From UBA1672 sp964351365 (lineage in GTDB: Bacteria; Pseudomonadota; Alphaproteobacteria; Micavibrionales; Micavibrionaceae), in assembly GCA_964351365.1 (NCBI GenBank), contig CAYGNP010000010.1:13696-77695 (forward strand): a DNA stretch of 64,000 bases, given 5' to 3'. The notes beneath the pieces are model-generated. The model ran no database searches. It was not told the origin of the DNA and saw only the letters and a list, made by a program, of their open reading frames with translations. The first letter of the stretch is position 1. Each line of letters opens with the position of its first letter. Below are positions 36,501-42,854 of the stretch, one piece after another. A program made the translations under genes and the position numbers.

Positions 36501-39500
36501 GTTATGGATGTTAGATCAAGTATGGCGGAGTCATTTGGATCGTAGGAGTTATTATCACTAATGATTGTTCGTCCAACGGAATCAATTGTAAGGCGATGCC
36601 CACTGTTAGTAAACAATGTCACATCATTACCCGCGCTGCCCGTTGTTTTACCCATACCGGTGCCCAAAAAATCCTTATCGGCCATGTAAGTTGGACTCCC
36701 TGCTGCGACCGCCTGCATTCTGGGTACAGTGTTTTGTGCGATCTGATAATAACTTGATGCAAAAATATGTCTATTATTACCATTTATATACCCTACCAAT
36801 TCGTCGTCAGCGCGCTCAAAAAAGCCGCTATCACCGTCCCCAAAAGACAAGCCGCCACCGGTGAAAGTATAACTTGTGTCACTAATATGCAACGCCGTTA
36901 ATGGATCAGCAACTGTGCCGATACCGACTTGGCTGTTGGCATCAATCATCATGCTTTGTGTTCCCGCATTCGTGAAGACGATCGTATCATTTGCATCTGC
37001 ATCGCCAACATCAACGTCAATACTTGTATTGCCATCACCGGTATCCTCAATCCGGTCAAGAAAGGAGCCGCTGCCCAGGCCAGCCAGAGATATCCAAGCG
37101 GTGCCGTTATAATACTGAAGCTGGTTATCTGTGCTGTCATAAGCGATGAGGCCTGCGGGAGTGCTTGCTGTGCCGATATTGGTGTTCGGGTCAGTGTTGC
37201 GGGGCGGTAAGAAGCCTAAATTTGTGCCGTTAACTTCAAGGGCAGCTTTGGCATTAATCGCAGAAGCATCCGTTACCCCTATGCCGATTTGGCCACCCTC
37301 AACAGCCGGGGTTGTTGATTGGTCATCAAGTTTACCAAACAAGATGTTTCCTATGTTGAGTTCCTGAGAGGCCGTGGCTAGGGAGGGGTCAACATTATAA
37401 CCAATAATGATATTATCAGATCCCGATGAGTTAAGATCTCCAGCCTGGTAGCCCAAGAAAATATTATTGCTACCGGTTGTTATATTTTGGCCAGCTGCAA
37501 AGCCGAGCGCAACGGTGCGCGCAACTATGGTTGTGCTGTCATTTACGCCACTTAATGCATTGGATCCGATAACAACATTTGAGTTGGAGCTGCTTCTGGT
37601 TTGTTGCATAGCGTTATTTCCAATTGCGACGTTGCTTATGCCATTTGTGATTTGGTTTCCCGCGGATGTACCTATTGCTATATTGTTATTGCCAGATGCA
37701 TTTCTTAATGCTGACCTCCCTATTGCGACAGAGGAGCCAGAGTTTCCATTCCCTAAAGCGTTACTTCCAATTGCGATGGAGGCCTCTACGTTTGTGATGC
37801 TTCCGCCTGCATTGAAGCCGATTGCGATATTATCATCTCCCACAGTGAGTGCATCGAGCGCAGTTGCGCCGATGGCGGTGTTGCGCGCGCCCTTGTTCGG
37901 GTCGACAGTGGCAACCAAAGAGGCTGCTTCGTGGCCAATGAAAAGATTGTCATCATTGTTGGTGAGATCACCATCAAAGTCGGTGGAGATATCGTGATAG
38001 GCATCAGACAGATCGTCAATTTCTGTAACTGCGCCGCCTACAAGTGTTGCTACGCTGGCTGCGGTAAAGCAATTCGCTCCAGCGGCGTCACAATATTCAA
38101 TCGCGCCGACATCACCTGTTACATCAAGCATGAGATCAAGGTTTATGCTATTACTTATTGTTGCTGAGCCAAGTGCCAGGCCGCCGAGATTAAGAAGATC
38201 CAAAGAGCCGCCTGCATTATTGCCAACACCAAGAACTTCTGAGATGCTCTGATTCATCTGATCTGTAGTAAAACACTGGGTATTGTCATTTAAGCAATAT
38301 TGTGTTGCGCCAATTTTCCCTTCTACATCAAGAGATAGGTCTCCCGTTGCGGCGTTTGCACCAATTACAGTCACGCCAAGGTCTTCCAGGCCTTCGCCAT
38401 TTGCATCGCTTCCGTTGTTTAAAACTTTTTCTATATCTGATGATGTTACAGTACCACCGCCGCCGCCTGCAGTGTCCGTCTCACATTCCCAACTGTCGCC
38501 GTCCCAACGGTTGAAGGAGCCACTTCCGCAGGCGGAGGGTGTGAAGTCATTGCCATTATAGGTGTAATCAGCGGCTTCTAATGTTCCGCCAATATCTGCA
38601 TTGTTTGTTACTGTCAATGCTGTTCCTACACCTGTAACATCTAATGTGCCGGAGACATCCACATTATCATCAAGGTCGATTGCTCCCGTAGAGTTAATGA
38701 CGGCGCCCCTGAGGTCGGTTGATCCGGTCACAACTGTATCGTCATCAAGTGTAAGGTCGTCTGTAGAGTTGCTGATATTGCCTTGAGCATCTGTTGTTCC
38801 TGTGACAACAAGGTTGTCATCTATAGTCAGATCGCCAGCGGAGTCGCTAATGTCACCTTGCGCGTCTAGAGTGGAGGATAGAGTTGTTGCGCCTGTTACA
38901 CCCAGAGTTGAACCAAGCGTTGCTGCGCCGTCAGCATTTAGTGTGCTGCTAAAATCTACTGCGCCGCTCGCGTTGAGGACACCAAGATTAGATGTGCCTG
39001 TAACCCCTAATGTTCCGCCTATTGCACCATTGCCCGATGTGGATAGCGTTGCGCCTGTGAGTGAGCCTGTTGCACGAATGTTTCCTACAACGTCGAGTGC
39101 CTCGGATGGTGTTGATGTCCCAATTCCGACTTCATAGCTTCCTGTATTATAATATACATCATTACCCGCGCCAAGTTGCCAGATTGAGCTGCCGACGGGT
39201 ACCCAGCCAGTGGGATCGTCACACATTTCCATTGTGTCGGGGTCTGTTGATTTATTGATACGGATTAGTCCATCGTTCGCGGCGTTACAAGAAGAGAGTG
39301 TGCCTTCATCGGGGAAGAGCAGGGACGCAGCGCCAAGTGTCAGGGCTGCTGAGCTTGCTGTCAGGTCAAGGCCGCCTGTGAACGACGCTCCGCCAGTGAC
39401 TTCTAGGTTTTTGTTAATTTGTGCGACGGTTGAATCGCCGCTTTTTACGTTCCAGAGGCCATCTGAGGCTGCGTTTGCTGTTGCATAAGTGTATTGAACA

Positions 39501-40096
39501 ACTATATCGTCACCTCCCTTTGATACTGAGGGAGTCGCGCCGCCTGTGCATGCAGTGTCAAAAACCTGGTCTGCACCGGCGGAAATTACTGCGATAACCG
39601 TATAAGTCTCGTCAGTGCCGCTGCCGTTTCCGTCCAAGCGTTCGTTTGTTGTGCTGGAGTCTGTATCACAAGCTATGGCACCAGTCGTCAGGCCTGCATC
39701 CCATGTACAATAACCGTAATTTGTACCCCAAGGGTCGATTTTTGCAGAGGCCACGGCGTCTGGAAGAAACCCCCCGCCTGTTGGGCCAGCGCCGCCTGCG
39801 TCTTTATATTCAAGAGGTTCGACAAAACCGTCGCCATCACAGTCACCGTTGTTTGCAAGCTCTGTTGCTTCCATTAAGGCAAGACGGGAGGCAATTGCCA
39901 TTTCGCTTTCGGCCTGAGTGCGCGCCTGAACTTGAACCATTGTGCTCAACGGGCCGCGCATTGTTGAAACGATTGCTGTTCCTAAAAGACCTACGATCGC
40001 AACCGCGCCAAATAGGGTGAAGAATATATTTCCGGACTGGTTGGATATGAGTGAAAAGGGGCGTTTTGCCTTATTTTTTAACTCAAGAAAAGCCAT
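30545..40096 (-). CDS. Giant membrane-anchored fiber with self-cleaving S74 chaperone domain
   Basis: A 3183-residue protein. Residues 24-45 form a transmembrane helix (NIFFTLFGAVAIVGLLGTAI), followed by a pseudopilin-like region with an EF-hand-like loop DCDGDGFVEPLEY and DPWGTNYGY. Then come long repeats: 'VTGTTDAQG'-type, YadA-head-like repeats at about 730-930 (NTAIGATAL, NIAIGFNAG, NVAIGNNAM), five copies of a 'GFLPPRM..GLxVxDT' module (about 960, 1200, 2030, 2435, 2700), and 'VGIGT..P...L' units as in phage tail fibers. The C-terminus is a peptidase S74 intramolecular chaperone with Ser3033 and Lys3038 (SDIRLK), then a coiled coil and a transmembrane helix (GMILLMMLFGGAMIFVI). ATG 40096 follows AAGGGAT. 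First gene of the locus; no dedicated secretion genes nearby. Confidence 0.88.
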   Translation of the reverse strand: MAFLELKNKAKRPFSLISNQSGNIFFTLFGAVAIVGLLGTAIVSTMRGPLSTMVQVQARTQAESEMAIASRLALMEATELANNGDCDGDGFVEPLEYKDAGGAGPTGGGFLPDAVASAKIDPWGTNYGYCTWDAGLTTGAIACDTDSSTTNERLDGNGSGTDETYTVIAVISAGADQVFDTACTGGATPSVSKGGDDIVVQYTYATANAASDGLWNVKSGDSTVAQINKNLEVTGGASFTGGLDLTASSAALTLGAASLLFPDEGTLSSCNAANDGLIRINKSTDPDTMEMCDDPTGWVPVGSSIWQLGAGNDVYYNTGSYEVGIGTSTPSEALDVVGNIRATGSLTGATLSTSGNGAIGGTLGVTGTSNLGVLNASGAVDFSSTLNADGAATLGSTLGVTGATTLSSTLDAQGDISDSAGDLTIDDNLVVTGTTDAQGNISNSTDDLTLDDDTVVTGSTDLRGAVINSTGAIDLDDNVDVSGTLDVTGVGTALTVTNNADIGGTLEAADYTYNGNDFTPSACGSGSFNRWDGDSWECETDTAGGGGGTVTSSDIEKVLNNGSDANGEGLEDLGVTVIGANAATGDLSLDVEGKIGATQYCLNDNTQCFTTDQMNQSISEVLGVGNNAGGSLDLLNLGGLALGSATISNSINLDLMLDVTGDVGAIEYCDAAGANCFTAASVATLVGGAVTEIDDLSDAYHDISTDFDGDLTNNDDNLFIGHEAASLVATVDPNKGARNTAIGATALDALTVGDDNIAIGFNAGGSITNVEASIAIGSNALGNGNSGSSVAIGRSALRNASGNNNIAIGTSAGNQITNGISNVAIGNNAMQQTRSSSNSNVVIGSNALSGVNDSTTIVARTVALGFAAGQNITTGSNNIFLGYQAGDLNSSGSDNIIIGYNVDPSLATASQELNIGNILFGKLDDQSTTPAVEGGQIGIGVTDASAINAKAALEVNGTNLGFLPPRNTDPNTNIGTASTPAGLIAYDSTDNQLQYYNGTAWISLAGLGSGSFLDRIEDTGDGNTSIDVDVGDADANDTIVFTNAGTQSMMIDANSQVGIGTVADPLTALHISDTSYTFTGGGLSFGDGDSGFFERADDELVGYINGNNRHIFASSYYQIAQNTVPRMQAVAAGSPTYMADKDFLGTGMGKTTGSAGNDVTLFTNSGHRLTIDSVGRTIISDNNSYDPNDSAILDLTSITKGFLAPRMSTADRAAIATPANGLTVFDTDEDAYYYYDLDDTVWRALLGSGGGGSADAAYELADRPEAPETTPDTTIEVDTAGDGSANTIVFTNDGTTSLVLTADGDLVMGDTVIGEGSKMFYDSSKRALRIGQTQVSSPSNYWNDPNVGSDSLAVGTDMRVSGSNSVGFGSNSIVEGNSSFAVGDYSHALGLNTAALGTNARALGSFSQAFGTNGAEAYGYQSMAFGQNIQVGSDTPQTDSSNTTVGNFSIGFGLGPLSGFPFVYPRITGDNTFGVFTSASDGYDLSDSNTIGFITSKILIDSEPSTAASKGCIRYNDGTDKLEFSNDCIAYSEILGSASVPLQDRIQDTGNDTFIDVDSDGTGANNTIVLTNNGSQSMIIDAAGQVGIGTMADPTTKFQVVGADDTDEVVSFLSGTDNGADGDTSMRVGIGTATPQTSLQLSGNLLLGSETTCDANTYGALRLTGERLEMCVTDSDGGGTDGYITIAGSGAGDDGDWLLETGVDVSTGLNVGIGTTIPQQKLDVADLLLDVGTGNCAAGYTEVDYDGNGGAANMDCVKHTLTVDQTNGRVGIGIGAPTAGLHINATSSATATLLIDGDAANQDATITLKRANGTEYRIHNDTGPGGLHIRNNTNGRLMSFRDNNNIGITEDNPDRRFHIRFDSPTETDVAYPVRITAENDGTGTIAAGIGAGMEFEVETVDDNNEIGATIEAVTTDVTAGAENFDLVFKTMAGGAAAAEAMRITGDNATRFTFNANDSITLLSGGFTHPQISFNSHGKRASILVPEGTGSLRLFTGTGSVPQLSLAPDNAGVGIGIESPDASALLQVNSTTRGFLPPRMTTTQRTTDMVTAYTAAGIADGLIVYDTDLDALFVYDLDDTSWRELAASGGPTDADWVIDSANNRVYNAADNIGIGTSIPQQKLDVADLLLDEGTGNCAAGYIEVDYDGNGGAANMDCVRHSLTVSAANGQVGIGTANPDSPYMLHIEDQSTDAGLLPYVLLDGDAANTDPMFVMKRSNGGVMAMHYDAAPAGLHFRSGISGTRMVSIDDSTGNLGVGVSVPTRRLHLVRDNSVANAVEYLMRMTKETNGTPVAGIGVGMEFEAETSASNNEVGAIIEAVTTDVTATSEDFDLVFKTMTAGAAAAEAMRLTSAGNLQFPNNGTGIILRPGSAGNRVNMISEGSALKIQVGTSAGDDYNFGDTQAAFFQPLRIDNASGGVDASALLQVNSTTRGFLAPRMSTTDRNAIASPAEGLLVFDTTLDNFYFYDATSTSWLAVGGDATAAGADTQIQFNTGNALDASSDLTFNDTSDVLSVNGTVSAATKVNIGSTTGAAAPSYPTLAGDNLGNHTATQNIVLGSNYINGDGDNEGVLVNSNGQLRIETSSAAGDSFVIQDTSRPATRFVVQQDGVTTIRVNDGSSALQQFSFTTPGGDGALAFTRNGNTLRLRMDTNELFNIGYDGQETSGIYIDRDRGVGVGAADVDVSALFQIDSTSKGFLPPRLAGTGSVTAPAEGLMIYDESDNTMKFNSGTSGSPVWTAMTASGSYTDRIQDGDNDTWVDVDDSGSDLIQLKPGTISGTNTGLWVGGSGNDTNIRIGNNATPAYSVLEFGQGGYGGQIYGGISASNTGANGMSIFTGANSNHLMRFVTNSTERIRINSAGQVGIGTVAATDSLLDISGAAADGDYIVDIQNTTSSGEFMQMIGHDGSDSIKFNQTTGGSGFITVHNDLGTGTIALDGEGDSNQGKIGIGTITPNAHLHVLGTASDADYLIDVRNNTENGDFMQMIAHDGNSSIVFSQGAGGNGLLTLHDDAGTANITLDAEDGNISYAGVMTDTSDIRLKTDIKPLLTDDIITKIAAIDTYSFKMKSNPNGPTEFGVMAQELEKIFPELVMTANDEMGTKSVNYIGLIAPMIEATKALKSENDSLRSEIATLKAQQNDIVKQVLALQLHTGYGVSKAGMTIGMILLMMLFGGAMIFVIRRNQQSN
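32785..35000. repeat. Tandem 1.2-kb duplication within the fiber gene
   Basis: Two adjacent units of about 1.2 kb are clearly related at DNA level. Matching points are 32805 and 34005, 33058 and 34273, 33628 and 34829, 33720 and 34921. At protein level both units carry GNCAAGY(T/I)EVDYDGNGGAANMDCV and FDLVFKTM(A/T). The copies have diverged, so the duplication is not recent. Confidence 0.8.
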
Positions 40097-40215
40097 TTTT
40101 TATCCCTTTTGACACACAATTCAAAAAAAAATCACACGCTTTTAGTATGCTTGTATTTTCTTTACAAATTATTAGGAATTTTCTGAAAAACGATGATTTC
40201 TTGGGGATATGTGGA

Positions 40216-41571
40216 TTAAATTGTTGTGATGTCAAATTTTTTTAGAGAATCGGCTTGTGTTTTTCTCAATTTTTCGATGTCGAGACCTTCTATGAGCTCG
40301 TTAAATACTTGATACCAATTGATTTCTGCCTTTAAATGCAGGAATACAGAGCCAAGACCCAGAGCGGCGCGGTCCATGAAAACAAATTCACGCGGGATCT
40401 CTATGCTGCCAAGCTCGCGCAGCTGTTTATGCACTTTTTCTGCGGTTTCTCGGCCATAAACGCCGTTTGATATTTCGCCGATGGGCCTAACTTTGTCTTC
40501 TAATATAGGCCCGTATAGGAAATTAGCCCATATATTAAGTGTTTCGACTTGTTCTTTGTTTAAGCCTTTGAACCCCCATGTTTCATAGGCATGAACAGCA
40601 AGGTCTATATCATTGCGCTGGAGGGCGTGATAGAGGTCAATGACGCCGCCAACAAATTCGACGGGAAAGACCCGAACACAGCCAAAGTCGAGCAGATTAA
40701 TGGATAGATCATCACGGATTGTGTAATTGCCTAAATGTGGATCGCCGTGGATGATGCCGTAATTATATAATGGGACATACCAGGCGCGGAACATATTCAT
40801 CGCAATTTGATTGCGTGTTTCGGTGTCTTTTTCCGTGAAGTCCATGACGCGTGCGCCGTCTAGCCATGCGGTTGTGAGTAAACGATTTGTCGAGAGGGTA
40901 TCTATGACCTCCGGTACGTGGACGTTTTTTTCATCGCGCAAAATATAGCGGTAGAGATTTGTGTGTTTTGACTCGCGTTTGTAATCCAGCTCTTCGCGGA
41001 GGCGTTCTGAAAGTTCGCTATGAATTTTTTCAGTTTTTATTGTTTTATCATAGCGCTCGTAAAGTGAGAAAATGATTTTCAGCTGTTTGAGGTCTGCGTC
41101 AATCGCAGATTGCATGTCAGGATATTGCAGTTTACAGGCCAATATGCGCCCATCATGTGATATTGCTTTATGGACCTGGCCTAGGCTTGCTGCCGCAGAT
41201 GAGTCTTGTTCGAAGGATTTGAACTTGCTCTCCCAGTCAGGGCCAAGCTCAGTTTTCATGCGTCTGCGTACAAAAGACCAGCCCATAGGGGGTGCGTTGG
41301 ATTGCAGATTTTGAAATTCTGCGGCGTATTCTTTGGGAAGCGCTTCGGGAATTGTAGAGAGAATTTGCCCAACCTTCATCATGGGGCCTTTTAGATTGCC
41401 TATTGCGTGCATGAGCTGTGCGGCGTGCTCCGGGCGGTCAATTTTAAGACCAAAATAACGCTCTCCTGCAAGTTTTACAGCCAGATTTGCCATTGTGCCG
41501 GATACGCGCCCGTAGCGTGCCATGCGCCCGCCAAGCGTGTTTTTTTCGAGGCTATTTTCATCATTTTTCAT
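40216..41571 (-). CDS. ABC1/UbiB family protein kinase-like protein
   Basis: A 451-residue atypical kinase of the ABC1 (AarF/UbiB/ADCK) family, linked to ubiquinone synthesis and lipid homeostasis. The KxGQ motif is in GPMMKVGQILSTIPE, the Ala-rich nucleotide loop in SSAAASLGQVHKA, the catalytic segment in YGIIHGDPHLGNYTI and the metal-binding DFGC in NLLDFGCVRVF. There is no C-terminal membrane helix as in UbiB, so it may be a soluble member. It lies upstream of the fiber gene on the same strand, with a 119-base gap that could hold the fiber promoter. Confidence 0.9.
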   Translation of the reverse strand: MKNDENSLEKNTLGGRMARYGRVSGTMANLAVKLAGERYFGLKIDRPEHAAQLMHAIGNLKGPMMKVGQILSTIPEALPKEYAAEFQNLQSNAPPMGWSFVRRRMKTELGPDWESKFKSFEQDSSAAASLGQVHKAISHDGRILACKLQYPDMQSAIDADLKQLKIIFSLYERYDKTIKTEKIHSELSERLREELDYKRESKHTNLYRYILRDEKNVHVPEVIDTLSTNRLLTTAWLDGARVMDFTEKDTETRNQIAMNMFRAWYVPLYNYGIIHGDPHLGNYTIRDDLSINLLDFGCVRVFPVEFVGGVIDLYHALQRNDIDLAVHAYETWGFKGLNKEQVETLNIWANFLYGPILEDKVRPIGEISNGVYGRETAEKVHKQLRELGSIEIPREFVFMDRAALGLGSVFLHLKAEINWYQVFNELIEGLDIEKLRKTQADSLKKFDITTI

Positions 41572-41691
41572 TTTATCGCACAGTAATCTTGGGGGCAGAG
41601 TAAGTCAAAAGATAAATTTAAATGCTATTGCTAGACAATTATGCGTAAAATATAGACAATTAATGCCTAGAGAAATTATAGGGAGTTTTAC

Positions 41692-42351
41692 GTGCGCATC
41701 AGGGCAATTATTTTTTTCTTTATGTTGATGGTTTTTTATTCGAGTACGTCTGTACAGGCAGGGTGGTTTGACTTTTTATTTCCTGTCCCTCCGCGCAGTG
41801 GAGAGAATCCAGCGGAGACATTGCGCGCCCCGTTTGCGGATTCTGATGCGGTAATTGAAGATTTGGATGCGCAAGGTAATGCGCAAAAAATGACCCCCCT
41901 TTATTTGCGCCATCGCCCTAACGAGATCATAACTAAATGGGTTGAGGATACTCTGCCTGCTTTACTGTCATATAATACCAACAGTTATAATCAGCAATAT
42001 GGGCAAAAAATCGTGAATTTGAGTAAAAGCGGCGTAGATGAATATCTCAGATTCCTACAGGAAAAAAATTTCATCACTACGCTTAAGACTGGGCGATACG
42101 ATATTACCGGATTTGTAAAAAATACGCCGGTTGTAATTAATGAGGGCTCAGTGGATGGCCGGTATTTATGGCTCTATGAGGCGAATGTCATGGTTACCTA
42201 TTTACAGACAGGCATCAGTGATTACCGGAAGTTGGATGAACAGAGTTCTGTAACTAAGGATTTTACGATTAGATTTCAGGTGGGGCGCGTTTTAGAGGCG
42301 CCCAATGAGCATGGTGTTTTGATCGAAACATGGTCTTTGCGTTCACGATAA
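41692..42351 (+). CDS. DotI/IcmL (TraM)-like periplasmic protein
   Basis: A 219-residue protein with a signal peptide ending near SVQA. The body (about residues 65-215) fits the DotI/IcmL family: ITKWVEDTLPALLSYNTNSY, then YLRFLQEKNFITTLK, the core NTPVVINEGSVDGRYLWLYE, then VMVTYLQTG and FQVGRVLEAPNEHGVLIET. In type IVB secretion systems and conjugation systems DotI/TraM sits in the inner membrane core; here no other Dot/Icm gene is visible and the N-terminus is a cleavable signal rather than a retained anchor, so it is probably a stand-alone relative. The GTG start has GGGAG 7 bases upstream. Confidence 0.7.
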   Translation: MRIRAIIFFFMLMVFYSSTSVQAGWFDFLFPVPPRSGENPAETLRAPFADSDAVIEDLDAQGNAQKMTPLYLRHRPNEIITKWVEDTLPALLSYNTNSYNQQYGQKIVNLSKSGVDEYLRFLQEKNFITTLKTGRYDITGFVKNTPVVINEGSVDGRYLWLYEANVMVTYLQTGISDYRKLDEQSSVTKDFTIRFQVGRVLEAPNEHGVLIETWSLRSR

Positions 42352-42423
42352 AAGGTTTTCTTTTTGCCGTGTTTGTATACACTTTGCGGTGCGAATCATT
42401 TAACCCACTAGGAGCTAATGTCT

Positions 42424-42723
42424 ATGTCTGAAAATGTTGCCAACTTTCCTGTATCTGCGGACGATGATATCGTTGAACCTCAGGATGTTGGGGGCGTTGC
42501 GGGTAAGCGACTTGCTGCTTTTCTTGAGCGCATCGAGCGTCTTGAGGAAGAAAAGGCGGCGCTGATGGAGGATATTAAAGAGGTTTATGCCGAGGCCAAA
42601 GGCGTTGGTTTTGATGTCAAGACAATGCGAAAAGTCATCTCTTTGCGCAAGATGGATGTTGAAAAACGCCGCGAGGCTGATCAGCTTCTGGATCTATATA
42701 AGGCTGCCGTTGGTCTTGTTTAA
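42424..42723 (+). CDS. gapR: GapR nucleoid-associated protein (DUF2312)
   Basis: A 99-residue alphaproteobacterial DNA-binding protein that tracks overtwisted DNA ahead of replication and transcription forks. Recognised by GKRLAAFLERIERLEEEKAA, then DIKEVYAEAKGVGFDVKTMR and the C-terminal RREADQLLDLYKAA. AGGAG lies 9 bases before ATG 42424 and only 3 before ATG 42418, so 42424 is preferred. Its stop overlaps that of the convergent CDGSH gene by two bases. Confidence 0.94.
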   Translation: MSENVANFPVSADDDIVEPQDVGGVAGKRLAAFLERIERLEEEKAALMEDIKEVYAEAKGVGFDVKTMRKVISLRKMDVEKRREADQLLDLYKAAVGLV

Positions 42724-42854
42724 AGGACCTTGTGTGATCCATCGCAAAAGGGTTGTCCGGCCGACAGGCCGCACGTGCAATAATAATATGTTTTTCCTTC
42801 TTCCAGCTCAATTTTTGCCGGGTTTGTGGCGGCGATTTTTGGTGTTGTGGTCAT
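42720..42854 (-). CDS. Very short CDGSH iron-sulfur protein, 44 residues
   Basis: Frame from ATG 42854 to TAA 42720. The C-terminal half has a complete 2Fe-2S site of the mitoNEET/CDGSH type, CTCGLSAGQPFCDGSHKVL, with three Cys and one His in the pattern C-x-C-x2-S-x3-P-x-C-D-G-S-H. Its start overlaps the acs stop (ATGA), so it is translationally coupled to acs. Known single CDGSH proteins continue for further strands after the motif; this one stops three residues after the His ligand, where its end abuts gapR. It may be truncated yet able to bind a cluster. Confidence 0.75.
   Translation of the reverse strand: MTTTPKIAATNPAKIELEEGKTYYYCTCGLSAGQPFCDGSHKVL

Noticed and set aside
30656..39500. 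Many plus-strand open frames of 60-180 codons opposite the fiber gene
   Set aside because: They are antisense shadows of a repetitive, low-complexity coding region, without ribosome binding sites or recognisable motifs.
24611..40096. The fiber locus as part of a prophage, because of the S74 tail-fiber chaperone domain
   Set aside because: No capsid, terminase, portal, integrase or lysis genes are nearby, and the fiber has membrane helices at both ends and LamG partners with signal peptides.
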